A DNA stretch of 64,000 bases from Demequina phytophila (GTDB taxonomy: Bacteria > Actinomycetota > Actinomycetes > Actinomycetales > Demequinaceae), in contig NZ_BBLW01000001.1 of NCBI RefSeq assembly GCF_000971135.1, positions 186,001 through 250,000 on the forward strand, in the 5' to 3' direction. The notes beneath the pieces were generated by a model that did no database searches, had not been told where the DNA came from, and was given only the letters and a program-made list of their open reading frames with translations. Shown here in pieces: positions 24,418 to 33,266 of this stretch (position 1 is its first letter; the number at the start of each line of letters is the position of its first letter). The position numbers were made by a program, and so were the translations under genes.

Positions 24418-26304
24418 CTAGTCCGACTGTTCGGCGGCGAGCCGGGCGTACAGTCCCCCGCGCGCGACCAGCTCGCCGTGGGTGCCGGACTCGACGATCC
24501 GCCCGTGATCGACCACGTGGATGACGTCCGCGCCGCGGACGGTGGACAGCCGGTGCGCGACCACGAGCGTGGTCCGCCCCTCGGCGGCCCGGTCCAGCGC
24601 GGACTGCACCACCCGCTCCGAGACGGTGTCGAGCGCGCTGGTGGCCTCGTCGAGCAGCAGCACGGGCGGGTCCTTGAGCAGCACGCGCGCGATCGCGATG
24701 CGCTGCTTCTCGCCGCCCGACAGGCGGTAGCCGCGCTCGCCCACCACCGTCTGATAGCCGTCCTCGAACCCGACGATCGCGTCGTGGATGTTCGCCCGGC
24801 GGCACGCGTCCTCCAGCTCCGCATCGGTCGCGTCGGGCCTCGCGTAGCGGAGGTTCTCCGCGATGGTCGCGTGGAACAGGTAGGTCTCCTGGCTCACCAC
24901 GCCCACGTGCTCGACCACCGACTCGTGGCGCAGCCGCCGCACGTCCTCGCCGGCGAACATCACCGCTCCCCCGGTCGCCTCGTGGAGCCGAGCGGCGAGG
25001 TAGACGATCGTGGTCTTGCCCGCACCCGACGGCCCCACGAAGGCGTGCGAGGTGCCCGGCGCGACCGCGAACGTCACGCCGTCCAAGGTGGGCGGGGCAT
25101 CGTCCCGCGCGCCCGGGTACCGGAACACGACGTCGCGGAACTCGACCGCGCCGAGCGGCCCGGGCGCGTCCTCGACGCCCACCGCGTCGGGGACGTCGCG
25201 GATCGCGGGCTCGAGGTCGAGATACTCGAAGATGCGCGCGAACAGCGCGCGCGACGTCTGCACCTCGAGCGCCACGCGCATGAGCGCCATGAGGGGGAAC
25301 AGCAGGCGCGACTGCACGGCCGTGAACGCCACGATGGTGCCCGCGGTCAGGACCGTCGACCCCTGCGAGATCAGCAGGCCCGCCGCGAGGTAGATGACCG
25401 CCGGCACCGACGACATCACCACGGTCACCAGCCCGAAGAACCACTGGCCCGTCATGGCCTGCTGGACCTGGAGGCGGATCTGGGTGGCGTTCTCCGCGCG
25501 GAACCTGTCGGTCTCCAGGCGCTGACGGTTGTAGACCTTCGACAGCAGGATCCCGCTGACGGACAGCGTCTCCTGGGTGATCGCGGTGAGCTCGGACAGC
25601 GACTCCTGCGTGCGTGCCGCGATGCGCGCCCGCACCCGCCCCACCCGCCGCTGCACCATGACCAGCGCGGGCATGAGGATCACCGCGAGGACGGTGAGCC
25701 GCCAGTCGAGCAGGATCATCGCGACCAGCGACGCGGCCACCGTGACGGTGTTGCCCACGATGCTCGACACGAACGTGGTGAGGACGCCGGACACCCCGCC
25801 CACGTCGTTCTGCAGGCGCGACTGGATCACGCCGGTCTTGGTGCGCGTGAAGAACGCCAGCTCCATGGACTGGAGCCGCGCGAACAGGCGTTCGCGCAGA
25901 TCGCCGGTGACGCGGTTGCCCACCGAGGAGGTGAGGTACGTCTGCCACACCTGCAGGCCCGCGGCGATGACGTAGATGGCGATCATCACGCCGACCAGCC
26001 GGGCGAGCAGCCCCACCTGGACGGTCCCCGACGTCGGGAACAGCGCGTCGTCGAAGATCCGCTCGACTATCAGGGGTGGCACCACGGTCGCGGCCGCCGC
26101 GGCGACCACCAGCACCGCGGTCGTGACGAGCGCGCCGCGGTACGGCCGGAACAGCGCGACCACGCGCGGCCACAGGTCGGGGATGTCGGGCGCCTCCGCA
26201 TTGAGGGCGCGCTGCGCGTCCTCGTCGCGGCTCGCGACGCCGCGCCCCGCCATGCCTCCGCCCATGGCGGCGCGGCGGCTGCCGGAGGGCGCGGGATGGC
26301 TCAT
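24418..26304 (-). CDS. ABC exporter, fused membrane and ATPase domains
   Basis: A 628-residue half-transporter: six membrane helices (about residues 55-340) then an ATPase with Walker A GPSGAGKTT, signature LSGGEKQ and VLLLDEATSALD. The layout matches lipid/drug exporters of the MsbA/LmrA kind working as a dimer. TAGGCT on the minus strand ends six bases before the ATG, so it is leaderless. GCATCGTCCC (25097-25106) falls in a variable loop near the start of the ATPase (RYPGARDDAPP). The glucosidase follows 33 bases later but has its own -10. Confidence 0.93.
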   Translation of the reverse strand: MSHPAPSGSRRAAMGGGMAGRGVASRDEDAQRALNAEAPDIPDLWPRVVALFRPYRGALVTTAVLVVAAAAATVVPPLIVERIFDDALFPTSGTVQVGLLARLVGVMIAIYVIAAGLQVWQTYLTSSVGNRVTGDLRERLFARLQSMELAFFTRTKTGVIQSRLQNDVGGVSGVLTTFVSSIVGNTVTVAASLVAMILLDWRLTVLAVILMPALVMVQRRVGRVRARIAARTQESLSELTAITQETLSVSGILLSKVYNRQRLETDRFRAENATQIRLQVQQAMTGQWFFGLVTVVMSSVPAVIYLAAGLLISQGSTVLTAGTIVAFTAVQSRLLFPLMALMRVALEVQTSRALFARIFEYLDLEPAIRDVPDAVGVEDAPGPLGAVEFRDVVFRYPGARDDAPPTLDGVTFAVAPGTSHAFVGPSGAGKTTIVYLAARLHEATGGAVMFAGEDVRRLRHESVVEHVGVVSQETYLFHATIAENLRYARPDATDAELEDACRRANIHDAIVGFEDGYQTVVGERGYRLSGGEKQRIAIARVLLKDPPVLLLDEATSALDTVSERVVQSALDRAAEGRTTLVVAHRLSTVRGADVIHVVDHGRIVESGTHGELVARGGLYARLAAEQSD

Positions 26305-26333
26305 GGACAGAGCCTAGGGCCGCCGTGGGACAC

Positions 26334-26369
26334 GGGACGATGCGCGGGTCCCGGCCGCCGCATCGTCCC
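26334..26369. repeat. GGGACGATGC hairpin in divergent promoter region
   Basis: GGGACGATGCG (26334-26344) and CGCATCGTCCC (26359-26369) form an 11-base perfect stem with a 14-base loop, placed between the divergent ABC exporter and trmL starts. A terminator makes little sense here, which argues for another role. Confidence 0.75.
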
Positions 26370-26396
26370 ACCGGCGGCGCGTGCCAGACTGGCGGC

Positions 26397-26873
26397 ATGC
26401 CAGTCGCCCTGCCCTCGATCGCGTTCTACGAGCCCCGCATCCCGGAGAACACCGGCAGCGCGATCCGCCTGTCGGCGGTCACCGGCGCCCCGCTGCGGCT
26501 CATCGAGCCGCTCGGCTTCGAGCTCGAGGACTCCAAGCTGCGTCGCGCGGGCCTCGACTATCACGACCTCGCGACGGTGACCGTGCACCCGAGCCTCGAC
26601 GCGATGCTTGACGACCTGCCGGAGTCCCGCGTGTTCGCGTTCACTGCACGCGCGGGCGCCACCTACACCGAGATCGAGTATCGAGCCGACGACATCCTGA
26701 TGTTCGGCCCCGAGCCCACCGGGCTTCCGGAGGAGGCGCTCGACCACCCTCGCGTCACCTCGTGGGTGCGCATCCCGATGCTGCCCAGCCGGCGCTCGCT
26801 CAACCTGACGAACGCGGCGTCGATCGTCATCTACGAGGCGGCACGCCAGCTGGGGTTCACCGGCATGGAGTGA
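26397..26873 (+). CDS. trmL: tRNA (cytidine/uridine-34 2'-O)-methyltransferase
   Basis: A 158-residue minimal SPOUT methyltransferase. FYEPRIPENTGSAIRL is motif 1, LMFGPEPTGLP motif 2 and IPMLPSRRSLNLTNAASIVIYEA the trefoil-knot motif 3 that binds S-adenosylmethionine. It methylates the wobble ribose of certain leucine tRNAs. CAGACT ends near the ATG, so translation may be leaderless; no clear ribosome site is visible. It ends seven bases from the convergent marR. Confidence 0.93.
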   Translation: MPVALPSIAFYEPRIPENTGSAIRLSAVTGAPLRLIEPLGFELEDSKLRRAGLDYHDLATVTVHPSLDAMLDDLPESRVFAFTARAGATYTEIEYRADDILMFGPEPTGLPEEALDHPRVTSWVRIPMLPSRRSLNLTNAASIVIYEAARQLGFTGME

Positions 26874-26880
26874 GCGGGGC

Positions 26881-27336
26881 TCAGATCCCCAGCTCGAGCA
26901 GGTCGCGCGCGTCGGGCTCCCCGGCCGCGCGGGCGAACGCCTCCATTCCCCGGCGCACCGCCTCGCGGTCCTCGGGCGCGACGGAGTCGAGCACCTCGTG
27001 CAGGAGCGCGCGGCGCCGCTCCGTCACGGTGGACACCAGCTCGGCCCCCGACTCGGACAGGTCGACGCGCACCTCGCGGCGGCTCTCGGGCGACTCGGCG
27101 CGCGTGATCCAGCCGCCGTGCTGCAGGCGCTCGACGGTGCGCGTGAGGGTCGACGGGTGGATGCCGATGCGCTCCGCCAGGTCGCCCATCCGCAGCGGAC
27201 CCGCGGTGGACAGCACCACCAGCACCCGGAACTGAGGCACCGTCACCTCGGACAGCGCGGGCGCGAGGGAGCGGGCGACTATCCCGAGGAGGGCCCGCGA
27301 GGCGACCAGGGTCGCAGAGGTGGCGTCATCGTGCAC
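26881..27336 (-). CDS. MarR-family regulator
   Basis: A 151-residue winged-helix regulator: LRMGDLAERIGIHPSTLTRTVERL is the recognition region and the wing is RREVRVDLSESG. I chose GTG 27336 because TTGGAC (27372-27367) and TATGTT (27348-27343) form a minus-strand promoter with 18-base spacing ending six bases before it; the longer reading to 27381 would run through that promoter. A MarR-type palindrome lies just beyond its -35, next to the divergent ClC gene. Confidence 0.88.
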   Translation of the reverse strand: MHDDATSATLVASRALLGIVARSLAPALSEVTVPQFRVLVVLSTAGPLRMGDLAERIGIHPSTLTRTVERLQHGGWITRAESPESRREVRVDLSESGAELVSTVTERRRALLHEVLDSVAPEDREAVRRGMEAFARAAGEPDARDLLELGI

Positions 27337-27342
27337 GCGCTC

Positions 27343-27389
27343 AACATAGCGCCACGGCCTGCTAGGGTCCAAAGGTTGCATTCATACAA
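27343..27389. promoter_or_regulatory. Divergent marR / clc promoters with MarR operator
   Basis: TTGCATTCATACAA (27376-27389) fits the TTGNAT-N2-ATNCAA MarR operator form. It overlaps the expected start site of the plus-strand promoter (TAGGGT, 27363-27368) and abuts the -35 of the minus-strand marR promoter (TTGGAC 27372-27367, TATGTT 27348-27343). One bound dimer could block both. Confidence 0.7.
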
Positions 27390-27406
27390 CAGTAAGGACC
27401 CTCCAG

Positions 27407-29131
27407 GTGGCCGTGCTCACCCGTCTGCGCCGTTCCGAGAACACCGTGCTCATCGCGCTGGCGCTGGTGGTGGGCGTCCTCGGCGGTTTCGGCGCGATCG
27501 CGTTCCGTCGGCTCGTCGAGACGGCGACCTGGATCTTCACCGGCCAGGCGGACTACGCGGCCACCACCGGCCACCCGGCGCACCCGTGGCTGCCGTGGCT
27601 CGGGGGGTTCTTCGTGATCCTCGCGCCGGCCGTCGGCGGCCTCCTCTACGGACCCCTGGTGCAGCGGTTCGCGCGCGAGGCGCGCGGCCACGGCGTCCCC
27701 GAGGTGATGTACGCCATCCACCGTCGTGGCGGACGCATCCCGGCGCGGGTCGCGTTCGTCAAGGCGCTCGCCTCCGCGCTCACCATCGGCTCGGGCGGCT
27801 CGGTGGGTCGCGAGGGCCCGATCGTCCAGATCGGCTCGGCGCTGGGATCATCGCTCGCGCGCGCCGCACGCCTCGACGAGGGCGGCGTGCGGATGCTCGT
27901 CGCGTGCGGCGCCGCCGGCGGCATCGCGGCCACCTTCAACGCGCCCATCGCGGGCGTGTTCTTCGCGTTCGAGCTGCTGCTCGGGTCGCTCGCGGCCCGC
28001 TCGCTGGGCGCGATCGTCATCTCCGCGGTCACCGCGTCCGTCATCGGCCGCGTGTTCCTCGGGGACGAGCCGTTCCTGGTGCTGCCCGAGTTCCACGTCG
28101 ACCACCTTGCCGAGTACGTCCTCTACGTGGTGCTGGGCGTGCTCGCGGCGCTCGTGGCGGTGACCTTCACGCGCGTCCTGTACAAGGTCGAGGACTGGTG
28201 CGACGCGGTGTGGCGCGGCCCCGAGTGGGCGCGTCCCGCCGCGGGCGGCCTGCTGCTCGGCCTGCTGCTGTTCGTGCTGCCGCAGATGTACGGCGTCGGC
28301 TACCCGGTCCTCGAGGGCGCGGTCCTGGGGCGGTACGCCGCATGGTTCCTCCTGGTGCTGCTCGCCGCGAAGGTGGTCGCGACGTCGCTCACCATCGGGA
28401 TCGGCGGCTCGGGCGGCGTGTTCGCGCCGTCGCTGTTCCTCGGCGCGATGCTGGGCGCGGCCTTCGGCCAGGGCGCGGCGGCGCTGCTGCCCGGGCTCGG
28501 GCTCGACGCGGGCGCGTACGCGCTCGTGGGGATGGCGGCCGTGTTCGCGGGCGCGTCGCGCGCGCCGCTCACCGCGGTCATCATCCTGTTCGAGCTCACC
28601 GGCGAGTACACGATCATCCTGCCCCTCATGCTGGCCGTGGCCGTGTCGACGCTGCTGTCGGGCGCGATCACCCGCGACAGCATCTACACGCTCAAGCTGC
28701 GGCGCCGCGGCGTCGACCTCGCCCAGCGCGCGGACACGCGCGCCCTCGCGGGCGCCGCGGTGAGGGACGAGATGACGCCCGCCCCGCCCGCGCTCCGCAC
28801 CGGCCTCACGGTGGACGATGCCCTGGCCGCCCTGGTCGCCGCGCGTCGCCACGCGCTGCCGGTGGTGGACCAGGGCGCGTACCTGGGCGTCGTGACGTCG
28901 GCCGCTGCGGCGGGTGCGGTGACGGGCGACGACGACGCGGCCGACGTCACGGTCGCGCAGCTGGTCGAGCGGCGCGCGCCCGTCGCCCCGGACGATGCGC
29001 TCGACGCGGTGCTCGACCCGCTGCTCGAGGACGACGGCGCCGACGGCCTCGCCGTGGTCGAGCGCGGCGCGCTGGTCGGATGGCTCCATCAGGACGCGGT
29101 GCTGCGCCGGCTCGCCGCCGCGCACCGCTGA
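27407..29131 (+). CDS. ClC chloride channel/antiporter with CBS pair
   Basis: A 574-residue protein starting at GTG (AAGGA at 27393-27397). The ClC signatures are GSGGSVGREGPIVQIGS, whose Glu is the gating glutamate of Cl-/H+ exchangers, and GIGGSGGVFAPSLFLGA. About ten or more membrane helices are followed by a CBS pair (residues about 450-570) that often binds adenine nucleotides. Control by the divergent MarR suggests a role in acid or phenolic stress, an inference. Two GGACGATGC copies occur in the CBS region (VDDAL and PDDAL). Confidence 0.92.
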   Translation: MAVLTRLRRSENTVLIALALVVGVLGGFGAIAFRRLVETATWIFTGQADYAATTGHPAHPWLPWLGGFFVILAPAVGGLLYGPLVQRFAREARGHGVPEVMYAIHRRGGRIPARVAFVKALASALTIGSGGSVGREGPIVQIGSALGSSLARAARLDEGGVRMLVACGAAGGIAATFNAPIAGVFFAFELLLGSLAARSLGAIVISAVTASVIGRVFLGDEPFLVLPEFHVDHLAEYVLYVVLGVLAALVAVTFTRVLYKVEDWCDAVWRGPEWARPAAGGLLLGLLLFVLPQMYGVGYPVLEGAVLGRYAAWFLLVLLAAKVVATSLTIGIGGSGGVFAPSLFLGAMLGAAFGQGAAALLPGLGLDAGAYALVGMAAVFAGASRAPLTAVIILFELTGEYTIILPLMLAVAVSTLLSGAITRDSIYTLKLRRRGVDLAQRADTRALAGAAVRDEMTPAPPALRTGLTVDDALAALVAARRHALPVVDQGAYLGVVTSAAAAGAVTGDDDAADVTVAQLVERRAPVAPDDALDAVLDPLLEDDGADGLAVVERGALVGWLHQDAVLRRLAAAHR

Positions 29132-29198
29132 CTCCCAGGCACGACGCGGCCGGGCACGTGGCGGATGCTAGCGTCGTCCCGATCGAAGGGACCCCCGC

Positions 29199-29786
29199 AT
29201 GATGCCTCGCCTCCTGCCCGCCTGGACGGCAGCCGCCGTCGGCGCAGCCGTCGCGCTCGCCGGCTGCACGCCGCTCGACTCGGACACGGAGCCCTCGACG
29301 GACCCGTCGGCGATCGCCGACCCGACGGTCTCCGCCATCGCGGAGGCGCCCGCGGGCACGCCCGACCCGTGCGAGACCCTCACCCTGAGGCGCCTCAACG
29401 CGATCGTCGGCGCCAAGATGGCCGAGGGCGAGTTCAACTCGAGCCTGTCCTACGACGGCCGCAACATCTGCGAGTGGCACCCGGAGAACGAGGAGCGCTC
29501 GGAGCCGCGCGTGGTGGTCGAGATCAACTGGGAGTATCCGGACGCCGCACGTCACCGCGAGCTCGCCGAGGAGCAGCTCGGCAAGACATACGTGGTGAAG
29601 CGGAAGATCCCGGGCGCCGAGAACGCCTACGCGAGCTCGACACGCCGCACCATCGGCATGGAGGTCGACGGGAACTTCGTCAAGGTGTCGTTCGTGCAGC
29701 CCAAGAACAAGTCCGGCCAGGAGATCACGTACAACCTTGCGCGCGAGGTCGCCGCGACCCTCAACCCCGAGCCCGCCGAGGGCTGA
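29199..29786 (+). CDS. DUF3558-like lipoprotein
   Basis: A 195-residue exported lipoprotein. The signal peptide ends VALAGC, with Cys23 as the lipidation site, followed by an Asp/Ser/Thr-rich linker. The folded part holds two cysteines, in DPCETLTLRRLNAIVG and NICEW, the disulfide pattern of DUF3558 proteins. Function unknown; surface-anchored. A TAGCGT -10 lies at 29169-29174 and GAAGGGAC before the ATG. Confidence 0.82.
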   Translation: MMPRLLPAWTAAAVGAAVALAGCTPLDSDTEPSTDPSAIADPTVSAIAEAPAGTPDPCETLTLRRLNAIVGAKMAEGEFNSSLSYDGRNICEWHPENEERSEPRVVVEINWEYPDAARHRELAEEQLGKTYVVKRKIPGAENAYASSTRRTIGMEVDGNFVKVSFVQPKNKSGQEITYNLAREVAATLNPEPAEG

Positions 29787-29804
29787 GCCCGGGACGTCCT
29801 CCCG

Positions 29805-29820
29805 GCCCGCGCATCGTCCC
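29805..29820 (-). repeat. GGGACGATGC element between convergent genes
   Basis: GCCCGCGCATCGTCCC between the lipoprotein and MFS stops. With GGGACG at 29791-29796 it can form a short six-base stem. Confidence 0.55.
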
Positions 29821-29828
29821 CCCGTCCG

Positions 29829-31226
29829 CTAAGGCGTAGGCGACTGCGCGTCGTACTCGCGCCACGCCCGCTGCGCGCGGGTGAGGATCGCGATCAGAGC
29901 GATGATGACGATGCCGCCCAGCAGCGGCGGGAACCACAGCGCGACCGCGGTCGCGAGGATGCCCGCGTACATGTCGCCGATGCGCGGCCCGCCGGTGACG
30001 ACCACCATGAACACGCCCTGGAGGCGGCCACGCATCTGGTCGGGCGCGGCGGTGATGATCATGGTCTGGCGGAAGATCGCGCTGACCTCGTCGGACGCCC
30101 CCATGCCCGCCATCGCGAGCGCCATGAGCGCGAGCATCGACAGATCCGTGCCCGACCAGCCGGGCCCGGCCGCGTGATCACCGCGCACCGCGAACAGCGT
30201 GACCACGCCGAACATCAGGGCGAACGCTCCGAACACCTGGATGGCGCGCGAGATCGCGATGCCGTGGCGGTGGACGTGCGAGATGCGTCCAGAGAACAGG
30301 CTGGTGAGGAGCGTGCCGATCGCGCCGGCGGCCGTGAGCGCGCCGACGGTGAGCGACTCGCCGCCCACCACGGTCGCGCCGAGCGCCGGGAACAGGACGT
30401 ACGGGCGGCCGAACGTCATCGCGATGACGTCGACGATGAAGCTCATGCGGATGTTCGGCGCGTGCCGCAGGAAGGTCAGCCCCTCCTTGACGACATGCCA
30501 GCCGGCGTCGACCTTCTCCCCCAGACGGGGCAGCGGCGGCAGCATCCAGATGCCCAGGAAGCCCGCGCTGAACAGCACCGCGTCGACCACGAACGTCCAC
30601 GGCAGCCCCACACCGGCGGCGAGGACGCCCGCGAGCGCGGGACCCACGGTCACCATCGCGCCGAAGCTGATGCCGTTGAGCGCCGTCGCGCGGCTGATGA
30701 GGTGCTCGGGAAGGATGCGGCCGACCACCGAGCCGCGCGCCGCGCTGCCCACGGTGGTCGCGACCGCGTTGACGGTGGTGACCAGGTAGAACGGCCACAC
30801 GGGCGCATGGGAGCCGCCGCCCTGGAGGTGGACGTCCCAGAACGCCAGCGCGACCAGCGACAGCGTCGACGCCCACGACACCAGGGACGATGCGATGAGC
30901 ACCTTCCGACGGTCGAAGACGTCCGCGATCATCCCGCCCCACAGGCCGGCCACGATCATGGGCAGCAGCGAGATGCCTCCCACCAGGCCCACCATGAACG
31001 TCGAGCCGGTGATCTCGTGGATCTGGAGGCCCACGGCGACCTGGGTCATGAACGCGCCGATGCCGGAGACGGCACCACCGATCCACAGACGCGCGAACGC
31101 GGGGCTCGCCTTGAGCGGCGTGATGTCCACCAGGTGCCGCGTGAGGCGGCGGCGGGCGACCTCGGGCTCGACGGGGGCGGTCGCGGGGTCGGTGGCGCCC
31201 TGCTCGGGGTCGATCTGCTCGGTCAC
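29829..31226 (-). CDS. MFS exporter (EntS/MFS_3 type)
   Basis: A 465-residue 12-helix transporter. LWIGGAVSGIGAFMTQVAVGLQ and the loop DVFDRRKVL match the enterobactin-exporter-like MFS_3 group. An Ala/Glu-rich N-tail of about 35 residues precedes helix 1. Substrate unknown. TAGACT on the minus strand ends six bases before the GTG, so it is leaderless. GGGACGATGC at 30884-30893 encodes part of a membrane helix (IASSLV). Confidence 0.9.
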   Translation of the reverse strand: MTEQIDPEQGATDPATAPVEPEVARRRLTRHLVDITPLKASPAFARLWIGGAVSGIGAFMTQVAVGLQIHEITGSTFMVGLVGGISLLPMIVAGLWGGMIADVFDRRKVLIASSLVSWASTLSLVALAFWDVHLQGGGSHAPVWPFYLVTTVNAVATTVGSAARGSVVGRILPEHLISRATALNGISFGAMVTVGPALAGVLAAGVGLPWTFVVDAVLFSAGFLGIWMLPPLPRLGEKVDAGWHVVKEGLTFLRHAPNIRMSFIVDVIAMTFGRPYVLFPALGATVVGGESLTVGALTAAGAIGTLLTSLFSGRISHVHRHGIAISRAIQVFGAFALMFGVVTLFAVRGDHAAGPGWSGTDLSMLALMALAMAGMGASDEVSAIFRQTMIITAAPDQMRGRLQGVFMVVVTGGPRIGDMYAGILATAVALWFPPLLGGIVIIALIAILTRAQRAWREYDAQSPTP

Positions 31227-31259
31227 CGCTGGAGTCTAATGGCGAGCGCCCGCACCGAT

Positions 31260-31289
31260 TTGGCGACCGGGACCTCCGCGCGCTACGGT
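31260..31289 (+). promoter_or_regulatory. Promoter of the Met/Cys leader - metNIQ unit
   Basis: TTGGCG (31260-31265), 18 bases, TACGGT (31284-31289). Transcription would begin about seven bases later, at the GTG at 31297, so the first translated unit is leaderless. Confidence 0.7.
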
Positions 31290-31296
31290 CCCTCCC

Positions 31297-31371
31297 GTGT
31301 TCACCTCGCTCATGACGACCGCCCGCGCGAACTTCGCTGCCCCGGCGCGCATGTGCATGCGAATGTGTTGA
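31297..31371 (+). CDS. Met/Cys leader peptide (candidate sulfur attenuator)
   Basis: A 24-codon mini-gene starting at GTG directly after the promoter and ending RMCMRMC before TGA. An internal ATG at 31312 gives a 19-residue form with the same end. Four of its last seven residues before the stop are... Met or Cys alternate with Arg, so its translation rate should report the supply of charged Met- and Cys-tRNA. It lies 191 bases upstream of metN, the methionine importer, with a C-rich spacer between. The arrangement mirrors the Cys leader ahead of cysK. Confidence 0.8.
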   Translation: MFTSLMTTARANFAAPARMCMRMC

Positions 31372-31562
31372 CGCACCAGAGCTGAACCCCTCGCGACGCC
31401 GCGCCATCCCTGACCCCGGGCCCCGCCCGGGCAGCTGACGGCCGCCCCGGCTCGCCCTTCGCTCTCCCGCCGCGGGCCGCCGCCCCCTGCCCGGCGACGC
31501 CCGCGCGCACCCTCGCTCGCACCCCCACGGATCCGGCACGGGTCCCGCTCGAAAGGCACGCG
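31372..31562 (+). promoter_or_regulatory. C-rich leader spacer upstream of metN
   Basis: This gene-free stretch between the leader stop and metN has long C-rich, G-poor runs interrupted by a CCCGGGC/GCCCGGG-type hairpin near 31418-31433. Such unstructured C-rich RNA is the usual substrate of Rho factor. If ribosomes stall or release at the Met/Cys codons, access of Rho or folding here could change; this is inference. GAAAGG for metN is at its end. Confidence 0.45.
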
Positions 31563-32537
31563 TTGATCACCGTCACCCACCTCGCCAAGGTCTACCGCCA
31601 GGCCGGCCGCGACATCCATGCCCTCGCCGGCGTGAGCCTCGACGTCCCGGCCGGCACGGTCCACGGCGTCATCGGCCCGTCGGGTGCGGGCAAGTCCACG
31701 CTGGTGCGCTGCCTCGCGCTGCTCGACCACCCGACGTCCGGCACCGTCGAGATCGACGGGGTCGACCTCGCCTCGGTCCCCGCCGCGCAGCTGCGCCGGG
31801 CGCGCCGCCGCCTGGGTGTGGTCTTCCAGCACGCGAACCTGTTCGACTCCCGCACCGTGCTCGACAACGTGGCCTACCCGCTCGAGATCGCCGGGGCGGG
31901 CCGCCGCGAGCGCCGTGCCCGCGCGCTCGAGCTGCTCGGCCTGGTGGGGCTGGCGGACGCCGCCGGCGCGTACCCGGCGCAGCTGTCGGGCGGCCAGCGC
32001 CAGCGCGTCGGGATCGCCCGCGCGCTCGCCACGGACCCCGACGTGCTCCTGTGCGACGAGCCCACCAGCGCGCTCGACCCCCGCACCACCGACGAGATCC
32101 TCGACCTCATCGCGGGCCTCAAGGAGCGGCTGGGGCTCGCCGTGCTGGTCATCACCCACGAGATGTCCGTGGTGACCCGCATCTGCGACGCCGTGTCCCT
32201 CCTGGACGCCGGGCGGATCGTCGAGTCCGGCGCGATCGCGGACGTGGTCGCGGACTTCGGCAGCCGCCTCAGCGAGGCCCTGCTCGCCCTGCCTGGCGAC
32301 CACGCCGGCGGCGACGTCGACGTCCTGGACGCGGTGGACGATGCGCGGGTCCCGGCCCTCGACCAGGTCGCCGCGGCGCTGGGGGCCGGCCCGCGCATCG
32401 TCTCCGGGACCGTCGAGGCCTTCGGGGGCGTGACGTTCCACCGGCTGCGGCTCGCCGCGCCGCCCGGGGTGACGCCGGACGCGCTGGTGCGCGCCCTGGT
32501 CGACGCGGGCGCCCGCGCGCAGGAGGTGGCCCGATGA
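31563..32537 (+). CDS. metN: Methionine ABC importer ATPase
   Basis: A 324-residue ATPase with Walker A GPSGAGKST (38-46), signature LSGGQRQRVGIARAL, VLLCDEPTSALD and a C-terminal NIL-type domain (about 280-324) that senses methionine in MetN. Start is TTG 31563 after GAAAGG; no ATG or GTG matches the family N-terminus. The linker between ATPase and NIL domain is encoded across two facing copies of the GGACGATGC motif (32335-32344 and a variant at 32395-32404). ATGA overlap couples it to metI. Confidence 0.94.
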   Translation: MITVTHLAKVYRQAGRDIHALAGVSLDVPAGTVHGVIGPSGAGKSTLVRCLALLDHPTSGTVEIDGVDLASVPAAQLRRARRRLGVVFQHANLFDSRTVLDNVAYPLEIAGAGRRERRARALELLGLVGLADAAGAYPAQLSGGQRQRVGIARALATDPDVLLCDEPTSALDPRTTDEILDLIAGLKERLGLAVLVITHEMSVVTRICDAVSLLDAGRIVESGAIADVVADFGSRLSEALLALPGDHAGGDVDVLDAVDDARVPALDQVAAALGAGPRIVSGTVEAFGGVTFHRLRLAAPPGVTPDALVRALVDAGARAQEVAR

Positions 32538-33214
32538 GCTGGATCGACTCCCTGGTCTCCAACCCCGCGATCACCGAGGCGCTGGGCCCCGCCGCTCTCG
32601 AGACCGTGCAGATGGTGGGCATCTCGACCGTGTTCACGGTGCTGCTCGGGCTGCCGCTCGGGGTCGCGATGGTGGTGACGGCGCGCGGCGGCATGGCCGA
32701 GAACCGCGCCGTCAACGTGGTGCTGTCGGGCGTGATCGTGAACATCACCCGGTCCATCCCCTACGCGATCCTCATGCTCGCCCTCATCCCGGTGACGCGC
32801 GCGCTGGTGGGCACGTCGATCGGACCCATCGCCGCATCGGTCTCCCTCACCGTGGCCGCCGTGCCGTTCTTCGCGCGCCTGGTCGAGACCGCGCTGCGCG
32901 AGGTCGACCCCGGCAAGGCCGACGCCGCGCACGCGATGGGCTCGACCCGCCGCCAGACCATCACCCGCGTGCTGCTGCCCGAGGCGCTGCCGTCGCTCAT
33001 CGCGGGCGCCACCACCACGGTGGTCACGCTCATCGGCTACAGCGCGATGGCCGGCCTGGTGGGCGGCGGCGGCCTGGGCCGCCTCGCCTACAACTACGGC
33101 TACCAGCGCTATCAGCCCGAGGTGATGGTCGTCGTCCTCGTGGTCCTGGTGCTCCTGGTCCAGGCCGTGCAGGCCGTCGGCGACGCGCTCGCACGACGCG
33201 CCGACCACCGCTGA
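32534..33214 (+). CDS. metI: Methionine ABC importer permease
   Basis: A 226-residue permease with five membrane helices. The coupling loop HAMGSTRRQTITRVLLPEALPSL is the EAA motif contacting Met[23 protein letters not shown] is a MetI signature. The start overlaps the metN stop by four bases. Confidence 0.94.
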   Translation: MSWIDSLVSNPAITEALGPAALETVQMVGISTVFTVLLGLPLGVAMVVTARGGMAENRAVNVVLSGVIVNITRSIPYAILMLALIPVTRALVGTSIGPIAASVSLTVAAVPFFARLVETALREVDPGKADAAHAMGSTRRQTITRVLLPEALPSLIAGATTTVVTLIGYSAMAGLVGGGGLGRLAYNYGYQRYQPEVMVVVLVVLVLLVQAVQAVGDALARRADHR

Positions 33215-33266
33215 CCCCTCCTGTCCACCCCACCCGATCCTCCCCACCCATCACAAGGAGAAACCC

